From Yamadazyma tenuis (lineage: Eukaryota > Ascomycota > Pichiomycetes > Serinales > Debaryomycetaceae), in assembly GCF_029203305.1 (NCBI RefSeq), contig NC_089466.1, forward strand, positions 1,054,001 to 1,118,000: a stretch of 64,000 nucleotides of DNA, given 5' to 3'. Both the position numbers and the translations under genes were made by a program. Under the pieces are notes generated by a model. The model was given only the letters and a program-made list of their open reading frames with translations. It did no database searches and was not told the origin of the DNA. Numbering within the stretch: the stretch's first letter is position 1; each line of letters starts with the position of its first letter. Below, in pieces: positions 55,356-64,000 of this stretch.

Positions 55356-56643
55356 ATAATATTGATAATGGAGTTTAGAATGACCTGCAGCGCCTTTTCT
55401 TTGAAGGCATAATTCAAATGTATCTTTTTTCCATAATTCCAATCTCTTTAAACTAAACTCAAACTTGGTAGCTCTTACTACTGGCTAGAAACTCGCTGGG
55501 GTTATATTTAGAAGCTAAAAGTGACATTTTGTTCCTCTTCTGGTTGGAAAGCTCCACTTGGGATAGGAAAAATGAGGGCTTAAGAACTTTTTCTACCTTT
55601 ACGCTCGTCATCGCATGAATTTCCAATGTGTGTGCTTTAGCATGTATATCAACCCAACAAGACCAACTTGAGCATGCCCATCAGCGGTTCTTGATTTCCA
55701 TCTCTCTTTACAAGCCAGAAAATGTTCCCTGTTTTTTCCAGAAAAACCACCAACTATTCAAGAGCTCACCACTAGATTATTTGCATGTCGAAGAGGCAGC
55801 GGAGTCGACATTCAAAAAAGTAAAATGAAAAACCTCGTAAACGTGGCTTTTTGCGATGGTTTCAAAAATGGAAAAATACAATAGTGGCCACATAAGCTTT
55901 GTATTTTCACAAAGTTTAGTGCTCTAGCAGATCTATAAAAAGAAAAAACATAAAGCACGGGATGCATATACGCAAGTTAGCCGTGCACTGGTTATGGTGC
56001 ACCTGGGCCTCAAGTCAGAGATTATCAGAGTCCATGGCACCTCAAAACCTCACCTTGTTCAACTTTAGAGGTGCTGTGAAACAGCTTGGGAGGACACTCC
56101 CACGAGGCTTTATATTGGTTCCCTTCTCCAGTAACCGGAACACACACAGGACCAATAGTTTATTGAGCGAGCGGGCTGGTGCAAGCTTAATATGACACAA
56201 ACAGCGATGATCGAATTTTAATTGGCTTCCTGCATTTGCGGAGAAGATAGCCGAATTATAATGTGGCTGAAATTTTCTCATTTCACTCTCATCTAAAAGG
56301 GGATGAAGAATATTAACCATATTTTTCGCTCGCTCTTAATAGCCGATATACATACAATCTTTTTTAAAGCCAGTAGATGTTGTTCTTAGACTATTATGGG
56401 TGTTTTCTCATAGTCTCCTCCCCTTGAGTACTTGAAACCTGTAGCACTGCGGAATGTGTATCGGCTCAACTATTTTGCTACCAAAGGGCCCACTAACCTG
56501 CCGATTAAATCTCAGGAGTGAATTTACTTTGGGCCGGAAACGGCTTAATCTTTTTTATATTTTTTTTTTTATCTTTCGAGGAGCATCTTTAAAATACTGA
56601 CTGCTCGCATTCAAATTCATGAAATACTTACCAATCCCTTGAA
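55356..56643. other. 1.3 kb region without an assured gene, upstream of the wall-protein gene
   Basis: No conserved gene is visible. TATAAAAAG at 55934-55942 lies 20 bp before an ATG at 55962 that opens a 77-codon frame (MHIRKLAVHWLWCTWASSQR) with no recognisable family; I do not claim it as a gene. T-rich and A-rich tracts occur at about 56550-56575. A long upstream region is usual for regulated adhesin genes. Confidence 0.35.
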
Positions 56644-59144
56644 ATGAGACCTAGTGGGTTAGTCTTGTGGCTCCATATGTGGTTCCATATGTGGAACATA
56701 GCGGTGGCAGCGGTGATCTCGTCCGATACCATTACTTATGGGCCGGCCGATTTCTCAGCGAAGACTACACCATCAACACTGGCATAAGCTGGTCTATTGT
56801 CGATAACAGTATAAATGACTTCACTGGAACGTTCATGAATTTGGGCCATTTCTATGTCACCACTGATAATCCAGCATTGGGTATACTGGTGAATATCGTC
56901 AATTCTGTTTTAGTTCAGTCCACGGGTTATATATCCCTTAATTCCTATGCAACTTCCATTGCACCCATTTATTATTGGGAGGCTCCAACGTTTTTAAACA
57001 CTGGCTATTCGTGGTTTCTTGCCGATGGCTCGACTGGGGCCCCGGTTATGTCGATTATTGCATCCTCATCCTGGCAAAACACTGGTCTTATGCATTTCTA
57101 TATGAACACTAGAAATGCTCTTTCGGAGGTTCTTTTGGGGGCTCCGGTCGAGCTTTCCACAGGGACAATGATTAACTTGGGCACCATTTGTTTGGCAAAC
57201 ACGCTTTATCACCAAACTACTGATATTAGTCAGAATGGGTGTATTGATATCAGGGACAATGCCAACGTGTATTTGAGTGGACAACTGGTGGATTCCACTC
57301 AGACTTTTTACTTGGAGAAAACCACCGCCAGTCTTCATATAGAAGCTAGCGACGGTTTGGTTATTTTAGTGGCCGGTTTCGGAGGTGGCAATATCATTGG
57401 GTTCTCTACGATTATCACGTCGTTCGAATATTCTGATGATACTTTGACTGTTGAGTCAAACGGAGGTACGGTTCAGTTTACCATTGGTACGGGCTATGTT
57501 GGTTCTTTTGAAATCATCACATCCAACTTCGGGGACACTGAGTTTATTCCACCTACTGGAAATGCAGTAACGTACACTGACGATGTTCCTTCTCCTGCTC
57601 GACCAGCTCCATGTATGCTATGTTCAGAGATTCCTGCGGCACCTGGTACTACTTCTGCTGTCAGTGCATCCTCAGCTTCTTCAAGTACTGAAGTACCTTC
57701 TAGTAGCTTGAGTTCCAGTGAAGTGACATCTTCTCGTGAAGCATCGTCTTCTAGTGAAGCATCATCTTCTAGTGAAGCATCATCTTCTAGTGAAACATCA
57801 TCTTCTAGTGAAGCATCCTCATCTAGTGAAGCATTGTCATCCAGCGAGATATCGTCTTCTAGTGAAGCATCGTCTTCTAGTGAAGCATCGTCTTCTAGTG
57901 AAGCATCGTCTTCTAGTGAAGCATCCTCATCTAGTGAAGCATTGTCATCCAGCGAGATATCGTCTTCTAGTGAAGCATCATCTTCTAGTGAAGCATCATC
58001 TTCTAGTGAAACATCGTCTTCTGGTGAAGCATCCTCATCCAGTGAAGTATCGTCTTCTAGTGAAGCATCCTCATCTAGTGAAGCATTGTCATCCAGCGAG
58101 ATATCATCTTTTAGTGAAGCATCGTCTTCTAGTGAAGCATCCTCATCTAGTGAAGCATCGTCTTCTAGTGAAGCATCGTCTTCTAGTGAAGCATCGTCTT
58201 CTAGTGAAGCATCCTCATCTAGTGAAGCATTGTCATCCAGCGAGATATCGTCTTCTAGTGAAGCATCCTCATCTAGTGAAGCATTGTCATCCAGCGAGAT
58301 ATCGTCTTCTAGTGAAGCATCATCTTCTAGTGAAGTATCGTCTTTTAGTGAAGCATCGTCTTTTAGTGAAGCATCGTCTTCTAGTGAAGCATCATCTTCT
58401 AGTGAAGCATCATCTTCTAGTGAAGCATCGTCTTCTAGTGAAGTATCGTCATCCAAGATGGCTTATTCGAGTCAAACCTCTTCTTCGACTAAAGTCCCAC
58501 CTCCATTATCGACCCCGTCCTCATCAGAAAACTTGGCATCTATAGTGACATCTTCCTTGTATGAACCATCAAGTCAATCTCACGTGGCATCAATCACAGC
58601 TGTTACAATATCTCCCTCGATGGGGGCTCCTGAACTTACTTCTGGAGAAGCATTAGTACCAGGTGCTTCCATCATATCCACTCGGTCTCTTTCCCCGTCT
58701 GAAGCTTTATCAAGTCACTCTTCGATAAAGTCTGAAACTCTGGATATTCTTACTGAACCTACCACAATCACATATATCACCACTACCACCAAAACCTGGG
58801 AAGTTTATACTAATGATGAGGAAAATACTGCCTCTGGAGCTGGAAGATCGAAAGTTCCTGATGGGAAAGTGATCAGCCACGATGAAAATGAGGGTGCAGT
58901 GACTTTCACCAGCATTTCTACAGGCACTATCGAAGTAATAGTGACCACTGACTCAAACGGCCAGCCATTCACGACTTCCCAAGAGATTTCGATTTCTGCG
59001 GATACAGCCGGAGACTTAGGATTTTCTACAGCAACTAGTTCAACCGCTTCACCTACAGTTTCTGCGCTTGAAGGTTCGGGGTCAACCAGAAATTCCTCGT
59101 GGTTATTATTCTTCAGCGTTGTGGCATTGTTGGCACTCTCCTAA
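56644..59144 (+). CDS. HYR/IFF-family GPI-anchored cell-wall protein, apparent frameshift near the N-terminus
   Basis: From the ATG at 56644 the first frame encodes a signal-peptide-like start (MRPSGLVLWLHMWFHMWNIA, then VAAVISSDTITYG) and ends at a TAA at 56785. The long frame, open from 56655 to 59144 with no ATG at its head, continues the same domain (SEDYTINTGISWSIVDNSIN onward). That is the hyphally-regulated cell-wall N-terminal domain, a beta-helical module with a cysteine pair near its end (APCMLC). About 40 SSSSEA-type repeats follow (57719-58450), then a Ser/Thr-rich stalk and a GPI signal (SGSTRNSSWLLFF, ending VVALLALS). So a one-base shift near 56740-56760 separates signal and body. 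It may be a true pseudogene, an allele, or a sequencing error. Such proteins act in adhesion and wall structure. Confidence 0.75.
57719..58450 (+). repeat. 18-bp repeat array coding for SSSSEA-type units
   Basis: About 40 imperfect copies of an 18-base unit (TCTTCTAGTGAAGCATCG type) encoding Ser-Ser-Ser-Ser-Glu-Ala, with T, V, L or I variants. A higher-order pattern recurs in which TCATCTAGTGAAGCATTG is followed by TCATCCAGCGAGATATCG (EALSSSEISS). The composite period suggests block duplications. The opposite strand and other frames stay open through the array but are not genes. Confidence 0.95.
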
Positions 59145-59465
59145 AAGTTGTCTAATTTAGTGCTTCTTTGCATGCCCTGTTTGTTCATACTGGCTTTTAT
59201 AGAGACACCTGTAGAAATATCAATACGTTTCAATGATAGATTATACAAGACTAGCTACCTATCTAATATCGGAACAAAATCCTTCAGCTTGATAGGACGT
59301 TATGATTCTATTTGATAGTTTCTGAAACCATCCTAATGCTTCGAATGCATGGTCGATACTATCAGTAAACTTTTAATACCACCAACACATAGCCACACTC
59401 ACGAAGTCTCTTCACAAAATAATATTTAATCAAATTACAAATCTAATCATTTGTTTTCAAGCACA
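59145..59465. other. Convergent gap between wall-protein and SnoaL-like genes
   Basis: About 320 AT-rich bases between two stop codons. Nothing recognisable beyond likely 3' ends. Confidence 0.4.
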
Positions 59466-59915
59466 TTAATCCCAAACATTGGCAGGACTTCCCAGGCTCC
59501 AATTCTTTGAGATATTCCATTTTTTGATCTTCCAGACACCATCTCCAACTTTGAATACGTCCAAGGTTTGGGAACTCGCATTAATATAAGCCTTATTGTC
59601 CTCTTTAAAGGCATTTTCCGGCTTAATATGATATGCTACACATTGAACTGTCAATTGGGCAGCTCCTTCTTCCTTGAACTCAACCCTGGGACTGGTGAGA
59701 TAATGAGTTGTAGTAACTGTAAAAAGGTGGCCACTGGTATACCCAAAAAAAGGTTCCCAGCCGTTGACAACAACGTCACCCATGACAAAGGTCAACTCTT
59801 CATTTTGGAGGCAAGCAGAGCCAAACAATTGAGCATCATTGGTGTCAATACCAAGCGTGGCTCGGTAGACGGTATCTATAATAGCTTCCCGTTCACTCAA
59901 AATCGATGAAGACAT
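59466..59915 (-). CDS. SnoaL-like (NTF2-fold) protein
   Basis: A 149-residue protein from the ATG at 59915 (MSSSILSEREAIIDTVYRAT). An in-frame ATG at 59990 would add 25 residues without family support. The pattern of an N-terminal helix, DTNDAQLFGSACLQNEELTF, a central THYLTSPRVEF strand, AAQLTVQCVAYHI, and a C-terminal VGDGVWKIKKWNI strand is that of SnoaL-type NTF2-fold proteins. In fungi these are often small cyclases, isomerases or dehydratases, or of unknown role. No active site can be assigned with confidence. It lies in the gene-poor right part of the window. Confidence 0.7.
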   Translation of the reverse strand: MSSSILSEREAIIDTVYRATLGIDTNDAQLFGSACLQNEELTFVMGDVVVNGWEPFFGYTSGHLFTVTTTHYLTSPRVEFKEEGAAQLTVQCVAYHIKPENAFKEDNKAYINASSQTLDVFKVGDGVWKIKKWNISKNWSLGSPANVWD

Positions 59916-60547
59916 TCTTTTTGGAGTTTGAAGATAGTGTCGTAGTTGGCCAATTTTATACCAATTTGTCCCGGGAGCTCGGAATATCATGTAGTCCGGT
60001 AGGATTATCTGGCTTCCGGCACTATTTTCAACATTGAAACCAGGATCATAACATCGCTATATTATATGTCGATGTACTTGTATGATTTCTGGCTCTCTAA
60101 CCGTGCAAGGAACATGCAGATATGTGGATTCTATCAAAAGTTAGCATAAATCAACTCGCACCCTGAAGCGGTCCAGGTGAGGCGGGTTTCGAGGTTGGTA
60201 TATGCACATACTGTGTGCACATAACGCGCGGTTCACTTAGCTCTAAATTCAGGATTACACAACCACATGATCTTCAATCACTCCGAACAAGTACTATAAG
60301 CATGTGGAAAAAATATGACAGGACAGTATCATGACAGAAAATTATCGCAAGTTGTCAGTTAGAGTGAGGAAATCGTGGACCTATTTGAAGCGAATACCAG
60401 ACACAATAAAGGCTTCTTAGGGTTATAACATTCCATTGCAAAATTCGCGCTCACAGAAGACTTACTCCTTTCTTAATTAGAATGTGTTTTCTTGCTTGCA
60501 TTGTGTATTTTCTGCAGCTACTGGGAACATTTGTTTTTTCTGAAACG
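59916..60547. other. 630-bp region between SnoaL-like and MFS genes
   Basis: No gene recognised. It is presumed to hold the promoter of the SnoaL-like gene. CGG/CCG-like triplets occur near 59995-60020 and 60160-60190, and a GTGCACATA/TATGCACATA pair occurs around 60200-60222. Confidence 0.35.
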
Positions 60548-62170
60548 CTAAGAACAACTGTGTCCCCTAGGTTCATATGGAAAGAAAACTACCAAGATCC
60601 CAGCGAAAATAAACAAGGCACCGCTGATAAATATAGGGACTGAAGTGGCTAAGTTCGCATAAATGGCAATTATAGGCGCAAGAATACCTAGTATTCGATT
60701 GGCTGTTGCAGCCAAGCCAACTCCTGTTCCTCTGATTTTGGTAGGAAATATCTCCGGTGTGTAGGCATATAAAACCCCGTACATAATGTTTGACACAAAA
60801 CTGAAGGCACAGTTCCATCCCAAATAGGTATTAGAAGTTTTGGCGGAGGTGGAGGCAAAAAGGAACACTCCTGTGAGTATTAGAGATCCCATTAGAGTCC
60901 CCTTTCTACCAAATTTTGTTTCCACACAGAACCCAGCTACAAAGGTTCCAGGTATCCCCACCAGTGATACAATCGAGGAGTTTCGATACGTCTCATGTAG
61001 GTTTAAAGGCTTGTTCACATCGCCTTTTGTTTGGAGGAAATATGGTACGAAGGCATTGTACAAGGGAAATGCTAATCCGATAATCGCCCAGGTGCTAATC
61101 ACAAGTATCGTTGACATAGCTATTTTCTTTGAACGGAAACAGTTACGTATGTGCTCAGCATTGAACTTTTGTATTTTATCATTGAACAACCGGTTCTTTA
61201 CAACATTCTCTTCGGGGAATTGCTCATCCACCTTTTGCAAAGCTTCTAGAGTAAGTGACACTTCAGTACCGTTGATCTTAGCAATTTTTTTGAGAGTCTC
61301 GATAGCCAAGTCGTCTCTACCACAGGCTACGTAAAACCTTGGAGATTCGAATACAGGGAAACAAAATCGGGCAATAAAAAACAAAAGAGTCAATCCTCCC
61401 ATTGTGAACAAAAAATATCTCCAACCCTTATTATCAGCCTTCAAGCAAGTTTCCGAATGTGTATCGCATGAGTAGTTACCTATCAATCCCCATGCAATCA
61501 AGTTAGCAGCTAGCTGTCCAAGAGCCCACCATCCAGACATCATAGTAAGAAGCCACTGGTGGGTGCTAGGAAGTGCTTCAAGAAACAACGCAGAATCCAC
61601 TGGAAGATTACCACCAACACCCACTGACCACAACGACACAAACACAGACAATGTTCCAAAGTTTGGAGCTGAACCTGCTACTACAGCCCAAACTCCTGTA
61701 ATTAAAAATGACAAATTGAAGGGCCATCTTCTGCCGATTACATCTGAAGACAATGACCAAACGGCTGCTCCTACCAATAACCCGAGATTTTGGGCTAATC
61801 CCAAGTATGGACCTTTTCCTCTTGGTGGATGAATTCCGTCTGTCTCTCTAAGAACAGGTATCATCAAACTGGTGGTCACAGGCCAGGCATTATCAACAAA
61901 CCACCCGAAGCCTGCGACAAAGAAAAGACCATATTGGTATCGGCCGAAGCCAATTTCGTTCATTGACTTGCATAACATTGCAGTTTTGATGAGATAGTTG
62001 TGAGAAAAGTCAGTTGTGTCAAACATCAATGAGTCTACAATTGAAAATCTCTCTTCGGCAACTCTCATAGTGTTCTCACCTTTGGTTTTCGGAAAAGACA
62101 CCAGTAAATGGACGTCATCAGCTTCAAGTTCCTCAACAATAGCACCAGACATTTCGTTAAATGAAGCCAT
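60548..62170 (-). CDS. MFS transporter (SVOP/sugar-transporter-like)
   Basis: A 540-residue transporter with about 12 hydrophobic segments. The frame opens at TTG 62209; the ATG at 62170 (MASFNEMSGAIVEELEADD) is the likely start. The MFS signature between helices 2 and 3 reads SLSSDVIGRRWPFNLSFLIT, helix 4-5 has SLWSVGVGGNLPVDSALFLE, and the second half has ETKFGRKGTLMGSLI and YTPEIFPTKIRGTGVGLAAT. The PTKIRGTG form is typical of the SV2/SVOP and related SP-type transporters. Large soluble loops occur between helices 6 and 7. The substrate is not predictable. Confidence 0.85.
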   Translation of the reverse strand: MASFNEMSGAIVEELEADDVHLLVSFPKTKGENTMRVAEERFSIVDSLMFDTTDFSHNYLIKTAMLCKSMNEIGFGRYQYGLFFVAGFGWFVDNAWPVTTSLMIPVLRETDGIHPPRGKGPYLGLAQNLGLLVGAAVWSLSSDVIGRRWPFNLSFLITGVWAVVAGSAPNFGTLSVFVSLWSVGVGGNLPVDSALFLEALPSTHQWLLTMMSGWWALGQLAANLIAWGLIGNYSCDTHSETCLKADNKGWRYFLFTMGGLTLLFFIARFCFPVFESPRFYVACGRDDLAIETLKKIAKINGTEVSLTLEALQKVDEQFPEENVVKNRLFNDKIQKFNAEHIRNCFRSKKIAMSTILVISTWAIIGLAFPLYNAFVPYFLQTKGDVNKPLNLHETYRNSSIVSLVGIPGTFVAGFCVETKFGRKGTLMGSLILTGVFLFASTSAKTSNTYLGWNCAFSFVSNIMYGVLYAYTPEIFPTKIRGTGVGLAATANRILGILAPIIAIYANLATSVPIFISGALFIFAGILVVFFPYEPRGHSCS

Positions 62171-64000
62171 ACTTCTTGAGTCACACTTCCAAGGTTCAGG
62201 TACAGTCAAATATTTTTATGGCCACTCGTATATGATTGCAGTTATTTAGTCGGGCGATTGCGAATAAAAGTATGCAAGTCTCAAATGTGACGGTTTTCGA
62301 ATCTGTCAGATCACATTGAATGAACAGGATGAATAGGTATCTAGCCTTTTTCCCTAATAGGTCTTTAGCAACATCTGAAGCAGTGTCTTGCAAGCCCTTC
62401 TTGGCTGTCAAAGCCTCAGTTAAATTGTCCTACAAAAGAGCGTCAAAATCAGGGCATTAATACCTAATGGTAAAAGCTCCTGTAGCGGCAACCAATTAAA
62501 CAGTCTAGATTTGTTGCGACAAGTCTCATAAGCTTCGGCTGCGAAAATATACAACAGACTTTCCTGAGCACTACCGCGTTGCATCAAATATCTGGTGTAA
62601 AACTATTTAATACAAATTCATAATTGAGCGAAAACCTTCATACGGGCGAGATCCAATTTTTGATATCTATTTTATCCGCACACGAACTGAAACAACCCAA
62701 GACAATCAATCGATGTTTGATGTTCAAGCTGCGGTTGAGGTTGGTTTCATTTATTTTGTTAGTTAGGCCGAATATTCTGGTATTACATTAAGTGTAGTTA
62801 TTAGAATATTGAAAAGTTTCTAAAATGAGTAATTTTAAATTTATTGAACAGAATTAATGGATTTTGCGAATTGAAGAAAATTCTAAGTAGAAATTGCTTG
62901 ATTGATAATTCGTAAACTCCACCCAAAAACGGGGCACACATGCTCATACACGGTATTCTCCATAGAATTTGGTTTTTATGATGCAACTTCTACACTATGT
63001 GGTTCCGAAACAGGTTTGCCCCCAGCCTTCCTTGTAGACGGACTTAAAACTTTTTGGATACGCACATTTCTCGTTAGCCTTAACTATCAGATTTTTACTA
63101 ATCGCTCGGATTTAACGGATTGCCAAATATAGAAGCATTGTTCATAATCAGATGCAGGATATCTGACATACGTCGTCAGTTTTCCTGGTCTGTAGTACGA
63201 AAGCAGAAAGGGGCATCATTTATAACAACAAAGTAGATACAGCAGATTTGGATACTGACCTCTTCCAATGAAATAAGAGAATGACACCTCCTATCCTACC
63301 CCTTTTTTCAGGCTTATAGGATCACAATAACCCCTTCATGCACAAACCCGTACATAGTTATATTGTTCATCTAAGTTTGGTCTATAGCAGACGCTGTATA
63401 TCGTGTTGTATGCTATATAATCTACGGTAGGGACACGAAATGAAGTTTTGTCTCAATTCCTTCGAAAACATAACGCCGAAGTTGTTTTGGGTCCCTTCAC
63501 GACATAACATCATAGTCGAAGAGATCTTCTTTATATGGAGACCCCTCGAGCTGATGAACCATGCCTGTCCATTTCATCTAGCTTGTACAGTGTTTCTTGA
63601 GCTCCCCAAACTTCTCCTTCGCAATCATAAATATGCGGCCAACACTGGATAGCATAGTCGTGCGACGTCAGAACTTGATAGAAAAATTTACTGGAGATGT
63701 CAGCCGGGACTTCTACACTATCCGAAATTGACATTTGACAAGGAATCAGGCACGTGTAAACCGTTGGATACAAAATAATTGAGGTATTCTGGTCAATGAG
63801 ATTGTATCTGTTCCGCCACCAACATGACATAATGAATGTTAATTTTCGGATTACCCGGGCTCCTAAAATATATTTTCTTGACACCGTTTTTGAATCTGCA
63901 CTTCATGGATTATTCAGGTTATGTCTCCATCCACTTTAGTTTTCTTGAGGGGGATTTAAAACGCATGGAGAACTAGGGCGATGGGATTTAACAACACGGG
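62171..64000. other. 1.8 kb right-end region without an assured gene
   Basis: No conserved gene could be recognised on either strand. A minus-strand frame from an ATG at 63830 to 63531 (MSCWWRNRYNLIDQNTSIIL, 99 codons) and a short minus-strand piece near 62411-62290 (LTAKKGLQDTASDVAKDLLG) look peptide-like but match no family I know; either may be gene remnants. There are no telomeric repeats, tRNA or transposon ends. The high AT content and lack of genes resemble subtelomeric or breakpoint DNA. Confidence 0.35.

Noticed and set aside
56644..56790. An intron joining the two frames of the wall protein
   Set aside because: No GTATGT-like donor or TACTAAC-like branch site was found in the short interval, and the homology runs straight across without a gap.
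57494..58545. Long frames opposite and out of phase with the SSSSEA array
   Set aside because: They exist only because the repeat lacks stops in those phases, and their flanks resemble no protein. The wall-protein frame has domain and GPI support.
63531..63830. 99-codon minus-strand frame as a real gene
   Set aside because: No recognisable family, no supporting promoter feature, and it lies in a gene-poor region. Kept only as a mention.

Overview
The window is nuclear DNA from a budding yeast (Saccharomycotina). Genes are dense, nearly all intron-less, and recognisable as one-to-one counterparts of baker's yeast genes: ARC18, ROM2, NUR1, NUP53, RRP42, TRM3, NUP84, RPN6, OMS1, ADC17/TMA17, MRF1, RRP4, TRM5, OSH3, RNH203. 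A HYR/IFF-type cell-wall protein, a scarcity of CTG codons in conserved domains, and CTG codons concentrated where serine reads well all point to the CUG-Ser (Candida/Debaryomyces) clade. The species cannot be fixed from the sequence. All residues quoted here use the standard code, so a CTG 'Leu' may be Ser in the cell.

Layout. 1-15 kb: partial ARC18 and ROM2 (actin and Rho1 wall signalling), an SDR reductase, a fatty-acid elongase, an STP-type zinc-finger factor, an ACS-family transporter, a small ENTH protein, a decayed DUF4246 gene and NUR1. 15-31 kb: an unknown coiled-coil protein, NUP53, RRP42, TRM3, a DUF3445 heme protein, a PX sorting nexin, NUP84, RPN6 and OMS1, mostly in divergent pairs with very short promoters. 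31-43 kb: ADC17 with a remarkable 37-copy DAGGNG array, MRF1, a p24-type cargo receptor, RRP4, TRM5, an OSCA/TMEM63-type channel protein and a RAD4-family repair protein. 44-55 kb: RNH203, two 2-oxoglutarate dioxygenases, a DMT transporter, OSH3, a RING/TRAF protein and a second ACS transporter. 55-64 kb: gene-poor, with a repeat-rich GPI wall protein (apparently frameshifted), a SnoaL-like protein and an MFS transporter. This last part looks like accessory or subtelomere-like DNA, but no telomeric repeat is seen.

Common threads. A CGCGAAA/TTTCGCG element, often as a perfect palindrome, lies within about 120 bp of the start codon of many housekeeping genes, several of them divergent pairs. 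The window holds parts of the proteasome (RPN6, ADC17), exosome (RRP4, RRP42), nuclear pore and rim (NUP53, NUP84, NUR1), tRNA methylation (TRM3, TRM5) and mitochondrial expression (OMS1, MRF1). The most striking single object is ADC17, in which two thirds of the protein is a perfect hexapeptide minisatellite placed between the chaperone domain and a C-terminus that fits the proteasome-docking HbYX pattern.

Many of the longest open frames begin at non-ATG codons. Start codons were therefore reset to ATG by reading the bases.
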